Shown: piece after piece, positions 1 to 5,983 of the stretch
Layout: each line of letters starts with the position of its first letter
Position numbering within the stretch: the first letter of the stretch is position 1
DNA from: Candidatus Methanoperedens sp.
Lineage (GTDB): Archaea; Halobacteriota; Methanosarcinia; Methanosarcinales; Methanoperedenaceae
DNA: 9,587 bases
Reading direction: 5' to 3'
NCBI GenBank assembly: GCA_026552835.1
Contig: JAPMTY010000102.1
Coordinates: 1-9,587, forward strand
The notes under the pieces: generated by a model
What the model saw: the letters and a program-made list of their open reading frames with translations, nothing else
The model's database searches: none
Told to the model about the DNA's origin: nothing
Translations under genes and position numbers: made by a program

Positions 1-2
1 AA

Positions 3-578
3 GAAATAGTAGGATATTTTGCTGTTCATTGTTTTGAAAAACGTGTTAATGATAAGCCATTGGTCATATTCAGGGGGGAGGCAGGCCTGGTACCTGAATA
101 CCGTCATAAAAATGCCGACATTTATTTCTGGTTCAAGGAGGCAATGAAATTCAAAATATTTCATCCCAATAAAGAGATCTTTTATTTGGTTTGTCCTGTC
201 AATCCAAGTGTGTATGCCAGATTTGCAAAGTATATGTACAAAGTATATCCGAAATATAATTGCATAATTCCTCCACACATTAAAAACTTGATGATGCAAT
301 TGGCTGATGAATTCGATTTGAAAAAGGTTGAAGAAAACAATCCATTCGTCAGAAAAGTGGGTTGGATTACGCAGGCTACTGCGGAGGAAAAATTATTCTG
401 GCAAAATTGTAAAAATCCACACGTACGGTTCTATATTGATCAAAACCATGATTTCGATAAAGGCAACGGCATTCTTACTCTTATGCCTTTAACGTTCTTA
501 AATTTAGTAATATCTTTCTTTAGTTTTTTTATTTATTACACCCTTAAAAGAAAAATCCGCTACAACCTCCATCGTTAA
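3..578 (+). CDS. Hypothetical protein, 3' part only; possible GNAT-like fold with C-terminal membrane segment
   Basis: The reading frame is open to the left edge (it reads EIVGYFAVHCFEKR before the first possible internal start, TTG at 60), so the true start lies outside the window. About 191 residues are visible. The stretch FRGEAGLVPEYRHKN followed by a long helix resembles the motif-A region of GNAT acyltransferases, but the acetyl-CoA loop (Q/RxxGxG/A) is not clear, so this fold call is weak. Near the end, ITQATAEEKLFWQN and NPHVRFYIDQN look like conserved soluble-domain sequence. The last ~30 residues contain a hydrophobic stretch (LTFLNLVISFFSFFIYY) followed by basic residues, which looks like one membrane anchor or a damaged tail. 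The gene is visibly more AT-rich than the mutase and topoisomerase genes, which hints at a different origin. It converges on meaB with a 16-base gap and shares no obvious function with it. The product is not firmly recognised. Confidence 0.6.
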   Translation, partial: EIVGYFAVHCFEKRVNDKPLVIFRGEAGLVPEYRHKNADIYFWFKEAMKFKIFHPNKEIFYLVCPVNPSVYARFAKYMYKVYPKYNCIIPPHIKNLMMQLADEFDLKKVEENNPFVRKVGWITQATAEEKLFWQNCKNPHVRFYIDQNHDFDKGNGILTLMPLTFLNLVISFFSFFIYYTLKRKIRYNLHR

Positions 579-594
579 TCATCACGAAATAGCA

Positions 595-1560
595 TTATTT
601 CTTGACATATCCGGTCTTCACCATCATCATAATTTCATCTACTGCAGAGTGCGGATCGGTTTTTTTCTCAATGATCTCATCGATGAGTTTATTATAAGCT
701 TCGCTTTTCTTCATTTCCTCCACATCTCGTGTTATGATGTCCCTTGCTATGTTCACTATTTCCATCTGGGCTCTTCTCTTTTGCCTTTCTCTAATGAGGT
801 CGTTATCTTTCAGATAATTGAAGTGCTCATCTATCCTGTCGGCAAGTTCATTTATTCCAACAGATCCTGTGGCTATTGTCTTCACAACAGGCGGTTTCCA
901 TCCATTTTTATCAGTTAAACGAAGCATTGACTCAAGCACACAGGCTACCATGTCTGCACCTTCCCTATCTGCCTTGTTGACCACAAAAATATCAGCGATC
1001 TCCATCATTCCAGCCTTGTTAGCCTGAATATCATCCCCAAGACCGGGAACTGTGATAACGATTGACGTATGAGAGGCATTCATAATATCCACATCTTCCT
1101 CGCCTGCGCCAACAGTCTCAACAAGTATTATGTCCTTTCCAAGAGCGTCAAGAATTTTTATCGTATCACACGTTGCCCTGGCAATTCCGCCTTTACATCC
1201 TCTGGTTGCCATGCTCCTTATGAAAATTCCCTTGTCAGTTGTAAGATCCTTCATCCTTATCCTGTCGCCGAGGAAGGCGCCGCCGCTGAAAGGAGATGAA
1301 ACATCCACTGCTATGATCCCAACAGTTCTTCCCTTTTTTCTCAGAAAAGAAGCAAGCTGGTTTACGAGGGTGCTCTTGCCAGATCCTGGGGGACCAGTTA
1401 TGCCCACGATCCGGGCCTTCCCGGTGTTCTTGTATATCCTGCTGATCACTTTTTTTGCATCAATCGGATCGTTCTCAACTAAGGTTATCAATTTCGCAGC
1501 CGCCCGCCTGTCCCCTTTCAAAAGTTGAGCTGTGAGGCCTGTGATATCTGGTTCGGCCAT
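595..1560 (-). CDS. meaB: MeaB/ArgK-type G3E GTPase, chaperone of methylmalonyl-CoA mutase
   Basis: This P-loop GTPase gates loading of adenosylcobalamin into methylmalonyl-CoA mutase and protects the enzyme from inactivation. The 321-residue product is normal in length. The Walker A loop GPPGSGKS is at residues 56-63, the AVDVSSPFSGGAFLGDR segment is at ~84-100, the Walker B/switch region VETVGAGEEDVDI is at 147-159, and the guanine-specificity motif NKAD is at 195-198. The loop VPGLGDDIQANK (171-182) keeps the P-G-x-G-D-x-x-Q-x-x-K pattern that forms switch III in MeaB. In many MeaB proteins the residue after GVG/GAG is Gln; here it is Glu154. The ATG lies one base after the stop codon of the B12-binding subunit, with an AAGGA about 11 bases upstream inside that gene, so it is probably translationally coupled. 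It is the last gene of the mutase operon. The identification is secure. Confidence 0.95.
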   Translation of the reverse strand: MAEPDITGLTAQLLKGDRRAAAKLITLVENDPIDAKKVISRIYKNTGKARIVGITGPPGSGKSTLVNQLASFLRKKGRTVGIIAVDVSSPFSGGAFLGDRIRMKDLTTDKGIFIRSMATRGCKGGIARATCDTIKILDALGKDIILVETVGAGEEDVDIMNASHTSIVITVPGLGDDIQANKAGMMEIADIFVVNKADREGADMVACVLESMLRLTDKNGWKPPVVKTIATGSVGINELADRIDEHFNYLKDNDLIRERQKRRAQMEIVNIARDIITRDVEEMKKSEAYNKLIDEIIEKKTDPHSAVDEIMMMVKTGYVKK

Positions 1561-1561
1561 C

Positions 1562-1972
1562 TTATTTCTGTTTCCTTACTTTTTCCTTTACAAATTTCAC
1601 AATATCCTCTGTGTTCGTACCAGGGCCAAAAATCTCTGCGATCCTGATATTCTTCAAAGCTGGTATATCTTCATCTGGTATTATACCCCCCGCAAAAACA
1701 ATTATATCAACCCTGTTCTCTTTCAATAATTCCATTATCCTCGGGAAAAGGGTAGTGTGCGCGCCTGAGAGAATAGATAGACCAATAACATCAACATCTT
1801 CCTGTACAGCAGCCTCAACTATTTGTTCAGGCGTCTGGTGAAGACCCGTATATATAACCTCCATTCCAGCGTCCCTGAGTGCTCTTGATACTATTTTTAT
1901 TCCCCTGTCATGACCATCCAGACCTGGTTTAGCCATCAAGATCCTTATCTTTTTCTCCCCCATTTTATTCAT
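1562..1972 (-). CDS. mcmA2: Methylmalonyl-CoA mutase, B12-binding (small) subunit
   Basis: This is the separate cobalamin-binding subunit found in archaeal and some bacterial methylmalonyl-CoA mutases, equivalent to the C-terminal domain of the single-chain enzyme. The start chosen here gives 136 residues. The B12 signature DGHDRG is at residues 19-24 (Asp19, the cobalt-ligating His21, Gly24). It is followed by the SIL/SGAH segment around 66-72 and the GG turn at 95-96, together matching the DxHxxG...SxL...GG Rossmann-like cobalamin fold. The frame is open further upstream to an ATG at 2038, but that would overlap the catalytic subunit by 65 bases and add residues unlike the family. The ATG at 1972 lies one base after the catalytic subunit's TGA, as at the neighbouring junctions. 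A second ATG at 1963 has a GAGATGA a few bases upstream and is an equally possible start. It works as a complex with the catalytic subunit immediately upstream. Confidence 0.93.
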   Translation of the reverse strand: MNKMGEKKIRILMAKPGLDGHDRGIKIVSRALRDAGMEVIYTGLHQTPEQIVEAAVQEDVDVIGLSILSGAHTTLFPRIMELLKENRVDIIVFAGGIIPDEDIPALKNIRIAEIFGPGTNTEDIVKFVKEKVRKQK

Positions 1973-1973
1973 C

Positions 1974-3680
1974 TCAAAATATTGGTTTCTCCCTATATTC
2001 CCCGTATATTGAACGAAGAACATTGCATATCTCTCCAACTGTGGAATAACATTTAACGCACTCCAGTAACGGGTACATCAGATTTCCTTCCCTTTGTGCA
2101 ACTTTTTTAAGCTCCTCCAGCGTCTCTTCAACCTTCCTCGCGTCCCTTTTCAGGCGCAATTTCTTCAGTCCTTCGATCTGTTTTTTTTGCACCGCCTCAT
2201 CTATCTTCAGCGTCTCTATAGACCTTTTCTCATCCACGGTGAATTGATTCACGCCTACAACCATTCTCTCCTTCCTTTCCACTTCCTTCTGGTACATGTA
2301 TGATGCGTCCGCTATCTCTCTCTGGAAATAGCCGGTCTCTATGCCTTTTATCATGCCTGAAAGCATTTTCCATTCTCCGCTGCCAAGAGACTCAATAGTC
2401 CCGATGTATTTCATAGCTCTCTCTTCCAGTTCGCTGGTCAGTGACTCGATGAAGTATGAACCCGCAAGAGGGTCAATAGTATTGATCACTCCACTCTCGT
2501 ATGCTATTATTTGCTGCGTGCGAAGTGAAATGCGCACAGCCTTTTCTGTGGGCAGGGCATATGCTTCATCCATCGAATTTGTATGCAGCGATTGGGTTCC
2601 TCCAAGGACTGCTGCCAGGCCCTGGATTGTTGTGCGAACGATGTTGTTCTCCGGCTGCTGGGCAGTCAGGGAGGAGCCTGCGGTCTGCGTATGGAAACGG
2701 AGCATCCATGAAGCCGGATTTTTTGCTCCATATTTTTCTTTCATTATCCGCGCCCATATCCTGCGTGCTGCGCGAAACTTTGAAATTTCTTCGAAGAAGT
2801 CATTATGTGAGTTGAAAAAGAATGAAAGGCAGGGAGCGAAATCATCAATGTTGAGTCCCCTTTCCAGCGCCGCTTCGACATAAGCCATTCCGCTTGCAAT
2901 CGTGAACGCGAGTTCCTGTGTCGCATTCGATCCTGCTTCTCTCATGTGATATCCGCTTATGCTTATCGAATTCCATTTCGGCATGAACTCCTGGCAGTAC
3001 TCCAGTATGTCCGCTGCAATGCGTATCGAAGGTTCGGGAGGATATATGAAATTCCCCCTTGCTATATATTCTTTGAATATATCATTCTGGATTGTTCCTG
3101 TGAGTTTATCCGCTGTTACGTTTTGTTTTTCCCCTATGAGTATGTACATTGCCAACAAAATCGCAGCGGGCGCATTTACAGTCATAGAAGTGCTGACCCT
3201 GTCGAGAGGTATACCATTAAAAAGGATTTCCATGTCTTCAAGTGAGTTTATTGATACACCCACTTTCCCAACCTCACCAAGTGCTTTTGCATCGTCTGAG
3301 TCGTAACCCAGTTGAGTGGGTAAATCGAAGGCAACACTAAGACCTGTCTGGCCCTGCGAGAGCAAAAATTTGTATCGTGCATTTGTTTCCTCAGCAGAAC
3401 CAAAACCCGCATACTGCCGCATAGTCCATATTCTTCCGCGGTAACCTGTTGGATATATATTCCTTGTGTACGGGAACTCTCCGGGGAAACCCAGATCTTC
3501 TGCGTAGTCCATTTTCGCGATATCAGTTGATGTATAAACCCTTTTTATCGGAATTCCTGAAATGGTCGTGAACGCCTGTTTACTCTCAGGAACTTTTTCT
3601 ACTACTTTCTTGAGAGTTGTGCTCTCCCAAACCCTGGCTTTTTCTCCTATTTTTTTCAGCTTTTCTTCAGCAAAAACCAT
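1974..3680 (-). CDS. mcmA1: Methylmalonyl-CoA mutase, catalytic (large) subunit
   Basis: This is the TIM-barrel subunit that interconverts (R)-methylmalonyl-CoA and succinyl-CoA by a radical mechanism with adenosylcobalamin held by the small subunit. At 568 residues it is usual for stand-alone archaeal catalytic subunits. Visible landmarks are [13 protein letters not shown] (88-100), [15 protein letters not shown] (115-129), [15 protein letters not shown] (195-209), YPPEPSIR (213-220), [15 protein letters not shown] (236-250) and [13 protein letters not shown] (361-373). Tyr80 and Arg220 match the Tyr89/Arg207 pair that recognises the methylmalonyl carboxylate in the Propionibacterium enzyme, and His245 matches the catalytic His244. 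Ala117 in SVAFDL argues against 2-hydroxyisobutyryl-CoA mutase, which has Asp there. There are two oddities. TGY (78-80) replaces the usual [11 protein letters not shown] (281-288) replaces FAPRLSFF, losing an arginine at the CoA-binding face. GGAG lies 4 bases before the ATG, inside the end of the DUF35 gene, and the gene starts one base after that gene's TGA. Confidence 0.95.
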   Translation of the reverse strand: MVFAEEKLKKIGEKARVWESTTLKKVVEKVPESKQAFTTISGIPIKRVYTSTDIAKMDYAEDLGFPGEFPYTRNIYPTGYRGRIWTMRQYAGFGSAEETNARYKFLLSQGQTGLSVAFDLPTQLGYDSDDAKALGEVGKVGVSINSLEDMEILFNGIPLDRVSTSMTVNAPAAILLAMYILIGEKQNVTADKLTGTIQNDIFKEYIARGNFIYPPEPSIRIAADILEYCQEFMPKWNSISISGYHMREAGSNATQELAFTIASGMAYVEAALERGLNIDDFAPCLSFFFNSHNDFFEEISKFRAARRIWARIMKEKYGAKNPASWMLRFHTQTAGSSLTAQQPENNIVRTTIQGLAAVLGGTQSLHTNSMDEAYALPTEKAVRISLRTQQIIAYESGVINTIDPLAGSYFIESLTSELEERAMKYIGTIESLGSGEWKMLSGMIKGIETGYFQREIADASYMYQKEVERKERMVVGVNQFTVDEKRSIETLKIDEAVQKKQIEGLKKLRLKRDARKVEETLEELKKVAQREGNLMYPLLECVKCYSTVGEICNVLRSIYGEYREKPIF

Positions 3681-3681
3681 A

Positions 3682-4023
3682 TCACTCCATCGGCTCGAAT
3701 TTGAATCCGTATACCTCTTTCCCGTCGATTGTGCGAAGCTTCCCCCACACAGGATGCAGGTTCATGCCCGGCTCTGGTTTGTCGGCCATTATTTGTCCCA
3801 TTGCCCGGACTTTGTTATTGAATTCCACCAAGCCCAATGTCAAAGGTGAAATTTCAATCCCTCTGGGCAGGGCATAGAGCTTCGTAAAGGTGATCAATTT
3901 ACACTCATTTCCAAGGCTGACTTCATCAAATTCCGTGTTCTTACAACTCAAGCAGCGCTCATGCTTTGGGTACATGACTTTGCCGCAGTGCCTGCACCTC
4001 CACCCCATCATTTTTTCCTGCAT
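3682..4023 (-). CDS. DUF35 zinc-ribbon/OB-fold protein, partner of the thiolase-like protein
   Basis: This is a small 113-residue protein with an N-terminal rubredoxin-like zinc ribbon and a C-terminal OB fold. Four cysteines form CxxC-x10-CxxC (Cys10, Cys13, Cys24, Cys27), followed by the OB-type region [23 protein letters not shown] and [12 protein letters not shown]. Known relatives are the DUF35 subunit bridging thiolase and HMG-CoA synthase in methanogens, and the ChsH2 DUF35 domain that partners the aldolase Ltp2. They bind CoA or support complex formation rather than carrying catalytic residues. The frame runs upstream to 4077 inside the thiolase-like gene, but the hydrophobic leader this adds (MAVLVTILLFTFW) is out-of-frame thiolase sequence. 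The ATG at 4023, one base after the thiolase-like stop, fits the operon pattern. ATGs also occur at codons 5 and 6. A complex with the upstream gene product is inferred from family precedent and adjacency. Confidence 0.9.
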   Translation of the reverse strand: MQEKMMGWRCRHCGKVMYPKHERCLSCKNTEFDEVSLGNECKLITFTKLYALPRGIEISPLTLGLVEFNNKVRAMGQIMADKPEPGMNLHPVWGKLRTIDGKEVYGFKFEPME

Positions 4024-4024
4024 T

Positions 4025-5188
4025 TCAGTCGCCCTGCTCCAGAATGTGAACAACAGTATTGTTACCAAAACCGCCAAAATTGCATGCCAGTGCTCGCTTG
4101 GGATCCTTCACCTGTCTCCCGCCGGCCTCGCCACGCAACTGCAAGACTAACTCTACGATCTGCGCAACTCCAGTCGCTCCCACAGGATGACCCTTCGCTT
4201 TTAATCCACCGGAAGGATTTATTGGAAGCTCGCCATCGATAGCCGTGACGCCTTTCTCTACCGCCAACTGCCCCTCGCCCTTTTTGAAAAATCCGATATC
4301 TTCACTCTCGGCTATTTCCAGTATCTCAAACGCATCGTGCAGTTCGGCGACATCTATATCTCCGGGCTTTAGCTTTGCCATTTTGAAAGCACGCTCCGCT
4401 GCGATCTTAACTGATTTCAGGACTATCGGATCTTCCCGCTCCTGGAGAGTATGGGTGTCTGTTGCGTGCCCGAACCCAAGGATTTTTACAGGCTTTGTAG
4501 TGAACTCCCTGGCTTGGTCCGCAGGGCACAAAACTATCGCTGCTGCGCCGTCACTGATCGGGCAGCAATAGTAGAGCCGCAAAGGGTCAGAAACCATAGC
4601 CGAGGTTATGGCGTCCTCTATCGTACATTCCTTGTGGAGCTGTGCATATGGATTCTTCATACCATTTGCATGGTTTTTCACAGCTACCATCGCCAGGTGG
4701 CGTTCAGTGAGGCCATAGCGCTCCATGTAAAGGCGGGTAAATAGTGCTGCCATCGCCGGCATTGTAGCGCCGTGCGCATATTCTGCGGTTGGATGGTTCA
4801 GCGTGGACATAAGGTCGGAGATTGTGCCTGTATCAACTCCGGTCATTTTCTCCCCGCCAGCAACGAGCACCAGATCGCTGGCCCCGGAAGCTACCGCTAA
4901 AAAGCCGTTCTTAACCGCCGATCCCCCTGACGCCGGCCCATTCTCAATTCGCTCGGCAGATGCAGGAATCAGGTTGATCCGATCAACCAGGGCGCTTGCA
5001 ATTACAGCCTGATGGGAAAGCTCTCCAGCAAGCATGTTCCCAACATAAACTGAATCAAAGTCACGCTCGCTGGCTCCGGCATCGTCGATCGCTTTGAGCG
5101 AAGCCTCCACCAGAATGTCCATCAGGTCTTTTCCTTCGAGCCGTCCGAATTTCGTCATGCCGCATCCGATGATTGCTACGTCTCTCAT
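4025..5188 (-). CDS. Thiolase-superfamily protein lacking the usual nucleophilic cysteine
   Basis: The 387-residue product has the full thiolase fold of the archaeal/SCP2 type: MRDVAIIGCGMTKFG at the N-terminus, EKMTGVD (113-119), SDGAAAIVL, ELHDAF (282-287), GGLKAKGHPVGATG (327-340) and CNFGGFGNN near the end. The active-site histidines His284 (HDAF) and His334 (GHPVGATG) are present. The loop that normally reads E-x-x-C-A-S-G reads ENGPASGG (82-89), so the nucleophilic cysteine position holds Pro85. HDCF is HDAF, KACGHP is KAKGHP, and the usual LYDCCP segment is LYYCCP (Tyr206-Tyr207). It may therefore not be an ordinary acetyl-CoA acetyltransferase; a retro-aldolase, decarboxylating or acyl-CoA-binding role is possible. 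AAGGAT overlaps the preceding stop codon. It sits only 2 bases before the ATG at 5191 but 5 bases before the ATG at 5188, so the second start is preferred. The DUF35 gene follows after one base. Fold assignment is secure; reaction is unknown. Confidence 0.88.
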   Translation of the reverse strand: MRDVAIIGCGMTKFGRLEGKDLMDILVEASLKAIDDAGASERDFDSVYVGNMLAGELSHQAVIASALVDRINLIPASAERIENGPASGGSAVKNGFLAVASGASDLVLVAGGEKMTGVDTGTISDLMSTLNHPTAEYAHGATMPAMAALFTRLYMERYGLTERHLAMVAVKNHANGMKNPYAQLHKECTIEDAITSAMVSDPLRLYYCCPISDGAAAIVLCPADQAREFTTKPVKILGFGHATDTHTLQEREDPIVLKSVKIAAERAFKMAKLKPGDIDVAELHDAFEILEIAESEDIGFFKKGEGQLAVEKGVTAIDGELPINPSGGLKAKGHPVGATGVAQIVELVLQLRGEAGGRQVKDPKRALACNFGGFGNNTVVHILEQGD

Positions 5189-5195
5189 CATATCC

Positions 5196-5627
5196 TTATT
5201 TTAGTAGAATTTGCTCAGTTTGCTGATTCATCAATTGAACCGGATCATATGCTGGTTGTTCCCACAAATCGTATTGTTTGATCTTCTCAATTACATCAGG
5301 ATACCAGATTCTGCCATGCCTGTCATAAAAAAGTTCTCTGACGGCAGATACAAAACATATCATAAGAATTTCACAATGTTTTCCGTGGCACGGAGGAGTC
5401 CAGGCTGATCTGGGCAAAACAAACCAATTTCCTGATCTCTTTTTAAGATTGGATGGGCATTCATCAATATCATAGAATCCTTCATGATCTTTGCAGGGCT
5501 GGTCCTTGCAATATCGGCATAAATGGTCGGGGCAAATACCCAATTCACTTATGTATTCGGATATTGAGTTGACAAAATCTTTATCATCTATCGCCCTTGA
5601 AAATTTTTTCTTGTTTGCCTCAAGCAT
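5196..5627 (-). CDS. Cysteine-rich protein of unknown function, first gene of the operon
   Basis: I do not recognise a family for this 143-residue protein. It has eight cysteines (32, 37, 40, 45, 57, 80, 85, 91) and five histidines (35, 48, 81, 84, 104). The cluster C-x4-C-x2-C-x4-C around residues 32-45 and the motif PPCHGKHCE (78-86) look like metal or iron-sulfur ligands. Around 94-110 lies SAVRELFYDRHGRIWYP, and the C-terminus is Gln-rich. No signal peptide or membrane segment is visible. The frame is open to an ATG at 5699, but that start has no ribosome binding site and the extra codons overlap TATA-like elements. The ATG at 5627 has AGGGAT a few bases upstream and is preferred. The stop overlaps the ribosome binding site of the thiolase-like gene, so it is probably cotranscribed and coupled with it. 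A redox or metal-linked accessory role in the acyl-CoA module is speculation. Confidence 0.72.
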   Translation of the reverse strand: MLEANKKKFSRAIDDKDFVNSISEYISELGICPDHLCRYCKDQPCKDHEGFYDIDECPSNLKKRSGNWFVLPRSAWTPPCHGKHCEILMICFVSAVRELFYDRHGRIWYPDVIEKIKQYDLWEQPAYDPVQLMNQQTEQILLK

Positions 5628-5639
5628 ATTATCCCTGTC

Positions 5640-5672
5640 CTTAATATATAACTGCCTGCAGTAACTTATAAG
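5640..5672 (-). promoter_or_regulatory. Candidate promoter of the mutase operon
   Basis: On the minus strand a palindromic TATA-like box, CTTATAAG (5665-5672), lies about 45 bases before the chosen ATG at 5627. Initiation about 25 bases downstream would give a short leader that still contains AGGGAT. A second AT-rich element, TTATATATTAA (5641-5651), lies nearer the start and could be an alternative box. Between them is ACTGCCTGCAGT (5651-5662, plus strand), a 5-base inverted repeat with a 2-base centre. It is in a place where a bound regulator would block initiation. No experimental support can be drawn from the sequence. Confidence 0.35.
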
Positions 5673-5763
5673 CCTTGCGCTCTGGTGTATAACTATCATT
5701 AGGATGATACTAGAAAATCATCTTGCATGGCTCAGGTAGCAGGATTACATCCCTCATATAATA

Positions 5764-5807
5764 CTCAGCGTTGAATTCTTTAAGGAATTCTATTACTTCT
5801 CAGCGTT
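5764..5807. repeat. Direct repeat CTCAGCGTT flanking an imperfect palindrome
   Basis: Two identical copies of CTCAGCGTT start at 5764 and 5799, 35 bases apart. Between them at 5773-5790 is an imperfect palindrome that begins and ends with GAATTC and mismatches at only one symmetric pair of positions. This arrangement could be an operator pair with a central dimer site. It may be chance in AT-rich DNA, although the GC-containing direct repeat is less likely to be so. Confidence 0.4.
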
Positions 5808-5822
5808 ACCATTCTTGTAACG
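5804..5822. repeat. Small inverted repeat / hairpin CGTTAC-GTAACG
   Basis: CGTTAC (5804-5809) and GTAACG (5817-5822) can pair around a 7-base loop. The first arm overlaps the second CTCAGCGTT repeat. A T-rich run follows on the plus strand. It could be an operator half-site pair or a weak hairpin; no transcript is predicted across it with confidence. Confidence 0.3.
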
Positions 5823-5928
5823 GTATTTTATTAAGCAAACGGGCAACCTGAAGGTTTTGTGATTCTATTATTTTTTGCCAATATAAATCCAGACAGTCAT
5901 AGCCAGATACAAACCTTTTTGATTACTC

Positions 5929-5983
5929 AAATATATCATACCTTAAAAACGAATCAAAACAAAGATAATAAAGGTGATAAGAA
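5929..5983 (+). promoter_or_regulatory. Candidate promoter and strong ribosome binding site of the RAM-top6BA operon
   Basis: AAATATATC (5929-5937) is a plausible archaeal TATA box. Initiation about 25 bases downstream, near 5960, would give a leader of roughly 25 bases. That leader contains AGGTGAT (5972-5978), a perfect match to the end of the archaeal anti-Shine-Dalgarno complement. It stands 5 bases before the TTG at 5984. This strong site is what makes the TTG start credible. Confidence 0.45.

Larger units (their letters stand above)
5673..5928. other. Divergent intergenic region with short repeats, no gene seen
   Basis: This stretch separates the minus-strand acyl-CoA operon from the plus-strand topoisomerase operon. 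I see no convincing coding frame or RNA gene in it; only the weakly supported N-terminal extension of the cysteine-rich ORF (to 5699) enters it. It holds an inverted repeat GATGAT...ATCATC (5703-5722), a nine-base direct repeat CTCAGCGTT (5764-5772 and 5799-5807), an imperfect 18-base palindrome (5773-5790) with GAATTC at both ends, and a hairpin CGTTAC/GTAACG (5804-5822). These probably serve as regulator sites for one or both operons, but that is inference. Confidence 0.45.

Noticed and set aside
1130..1528. 132-codon plus-strand open frame opposite meaB
   Set aside because: It is the antisense shadow of the MeaB GTPase domain, with no coding character of its own.
2341..2883. 180-codon plus-strand open frame opposite the mutase catalytic subunit
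   Set aside because: It lies wholly antisense to a gene with clear family motifs and has no recognisable motif or ribosome binding site of its own.
1974..3680. Catalytic subunit as isobutyryl- or 2-hydroxyisobutyryl-CoA mutase
   Set aside because: Tyr80 and Arg220 match the methylmalonyl-CoA pair, and SVAFDL has Ala where the hydroxyisobutyryl enzyme has Asp.
4024..4077. Longer DUF35 protein starting at 4077 with a hydrophobic leader
   Set aside because: The extension overlaps the end of the thiolase-like gene in another frame, and the leader is not a convincing signal peptide.
4934..4936. Proline at the thiolase nucleophile position as a sequencing error
   Set aside because: A cysteine codon would need two or more base changes, and other active-site cysteine positions are also altered in the same gene.
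5628..5699. N-terminal extension of the cysteine-rich protein to the ATG at 5699
   Set aside because: That start has no ribosome binding site and its codons overlap TATA-like and palindromic elements; the ATG at 5627 has AGGGAT nearby.
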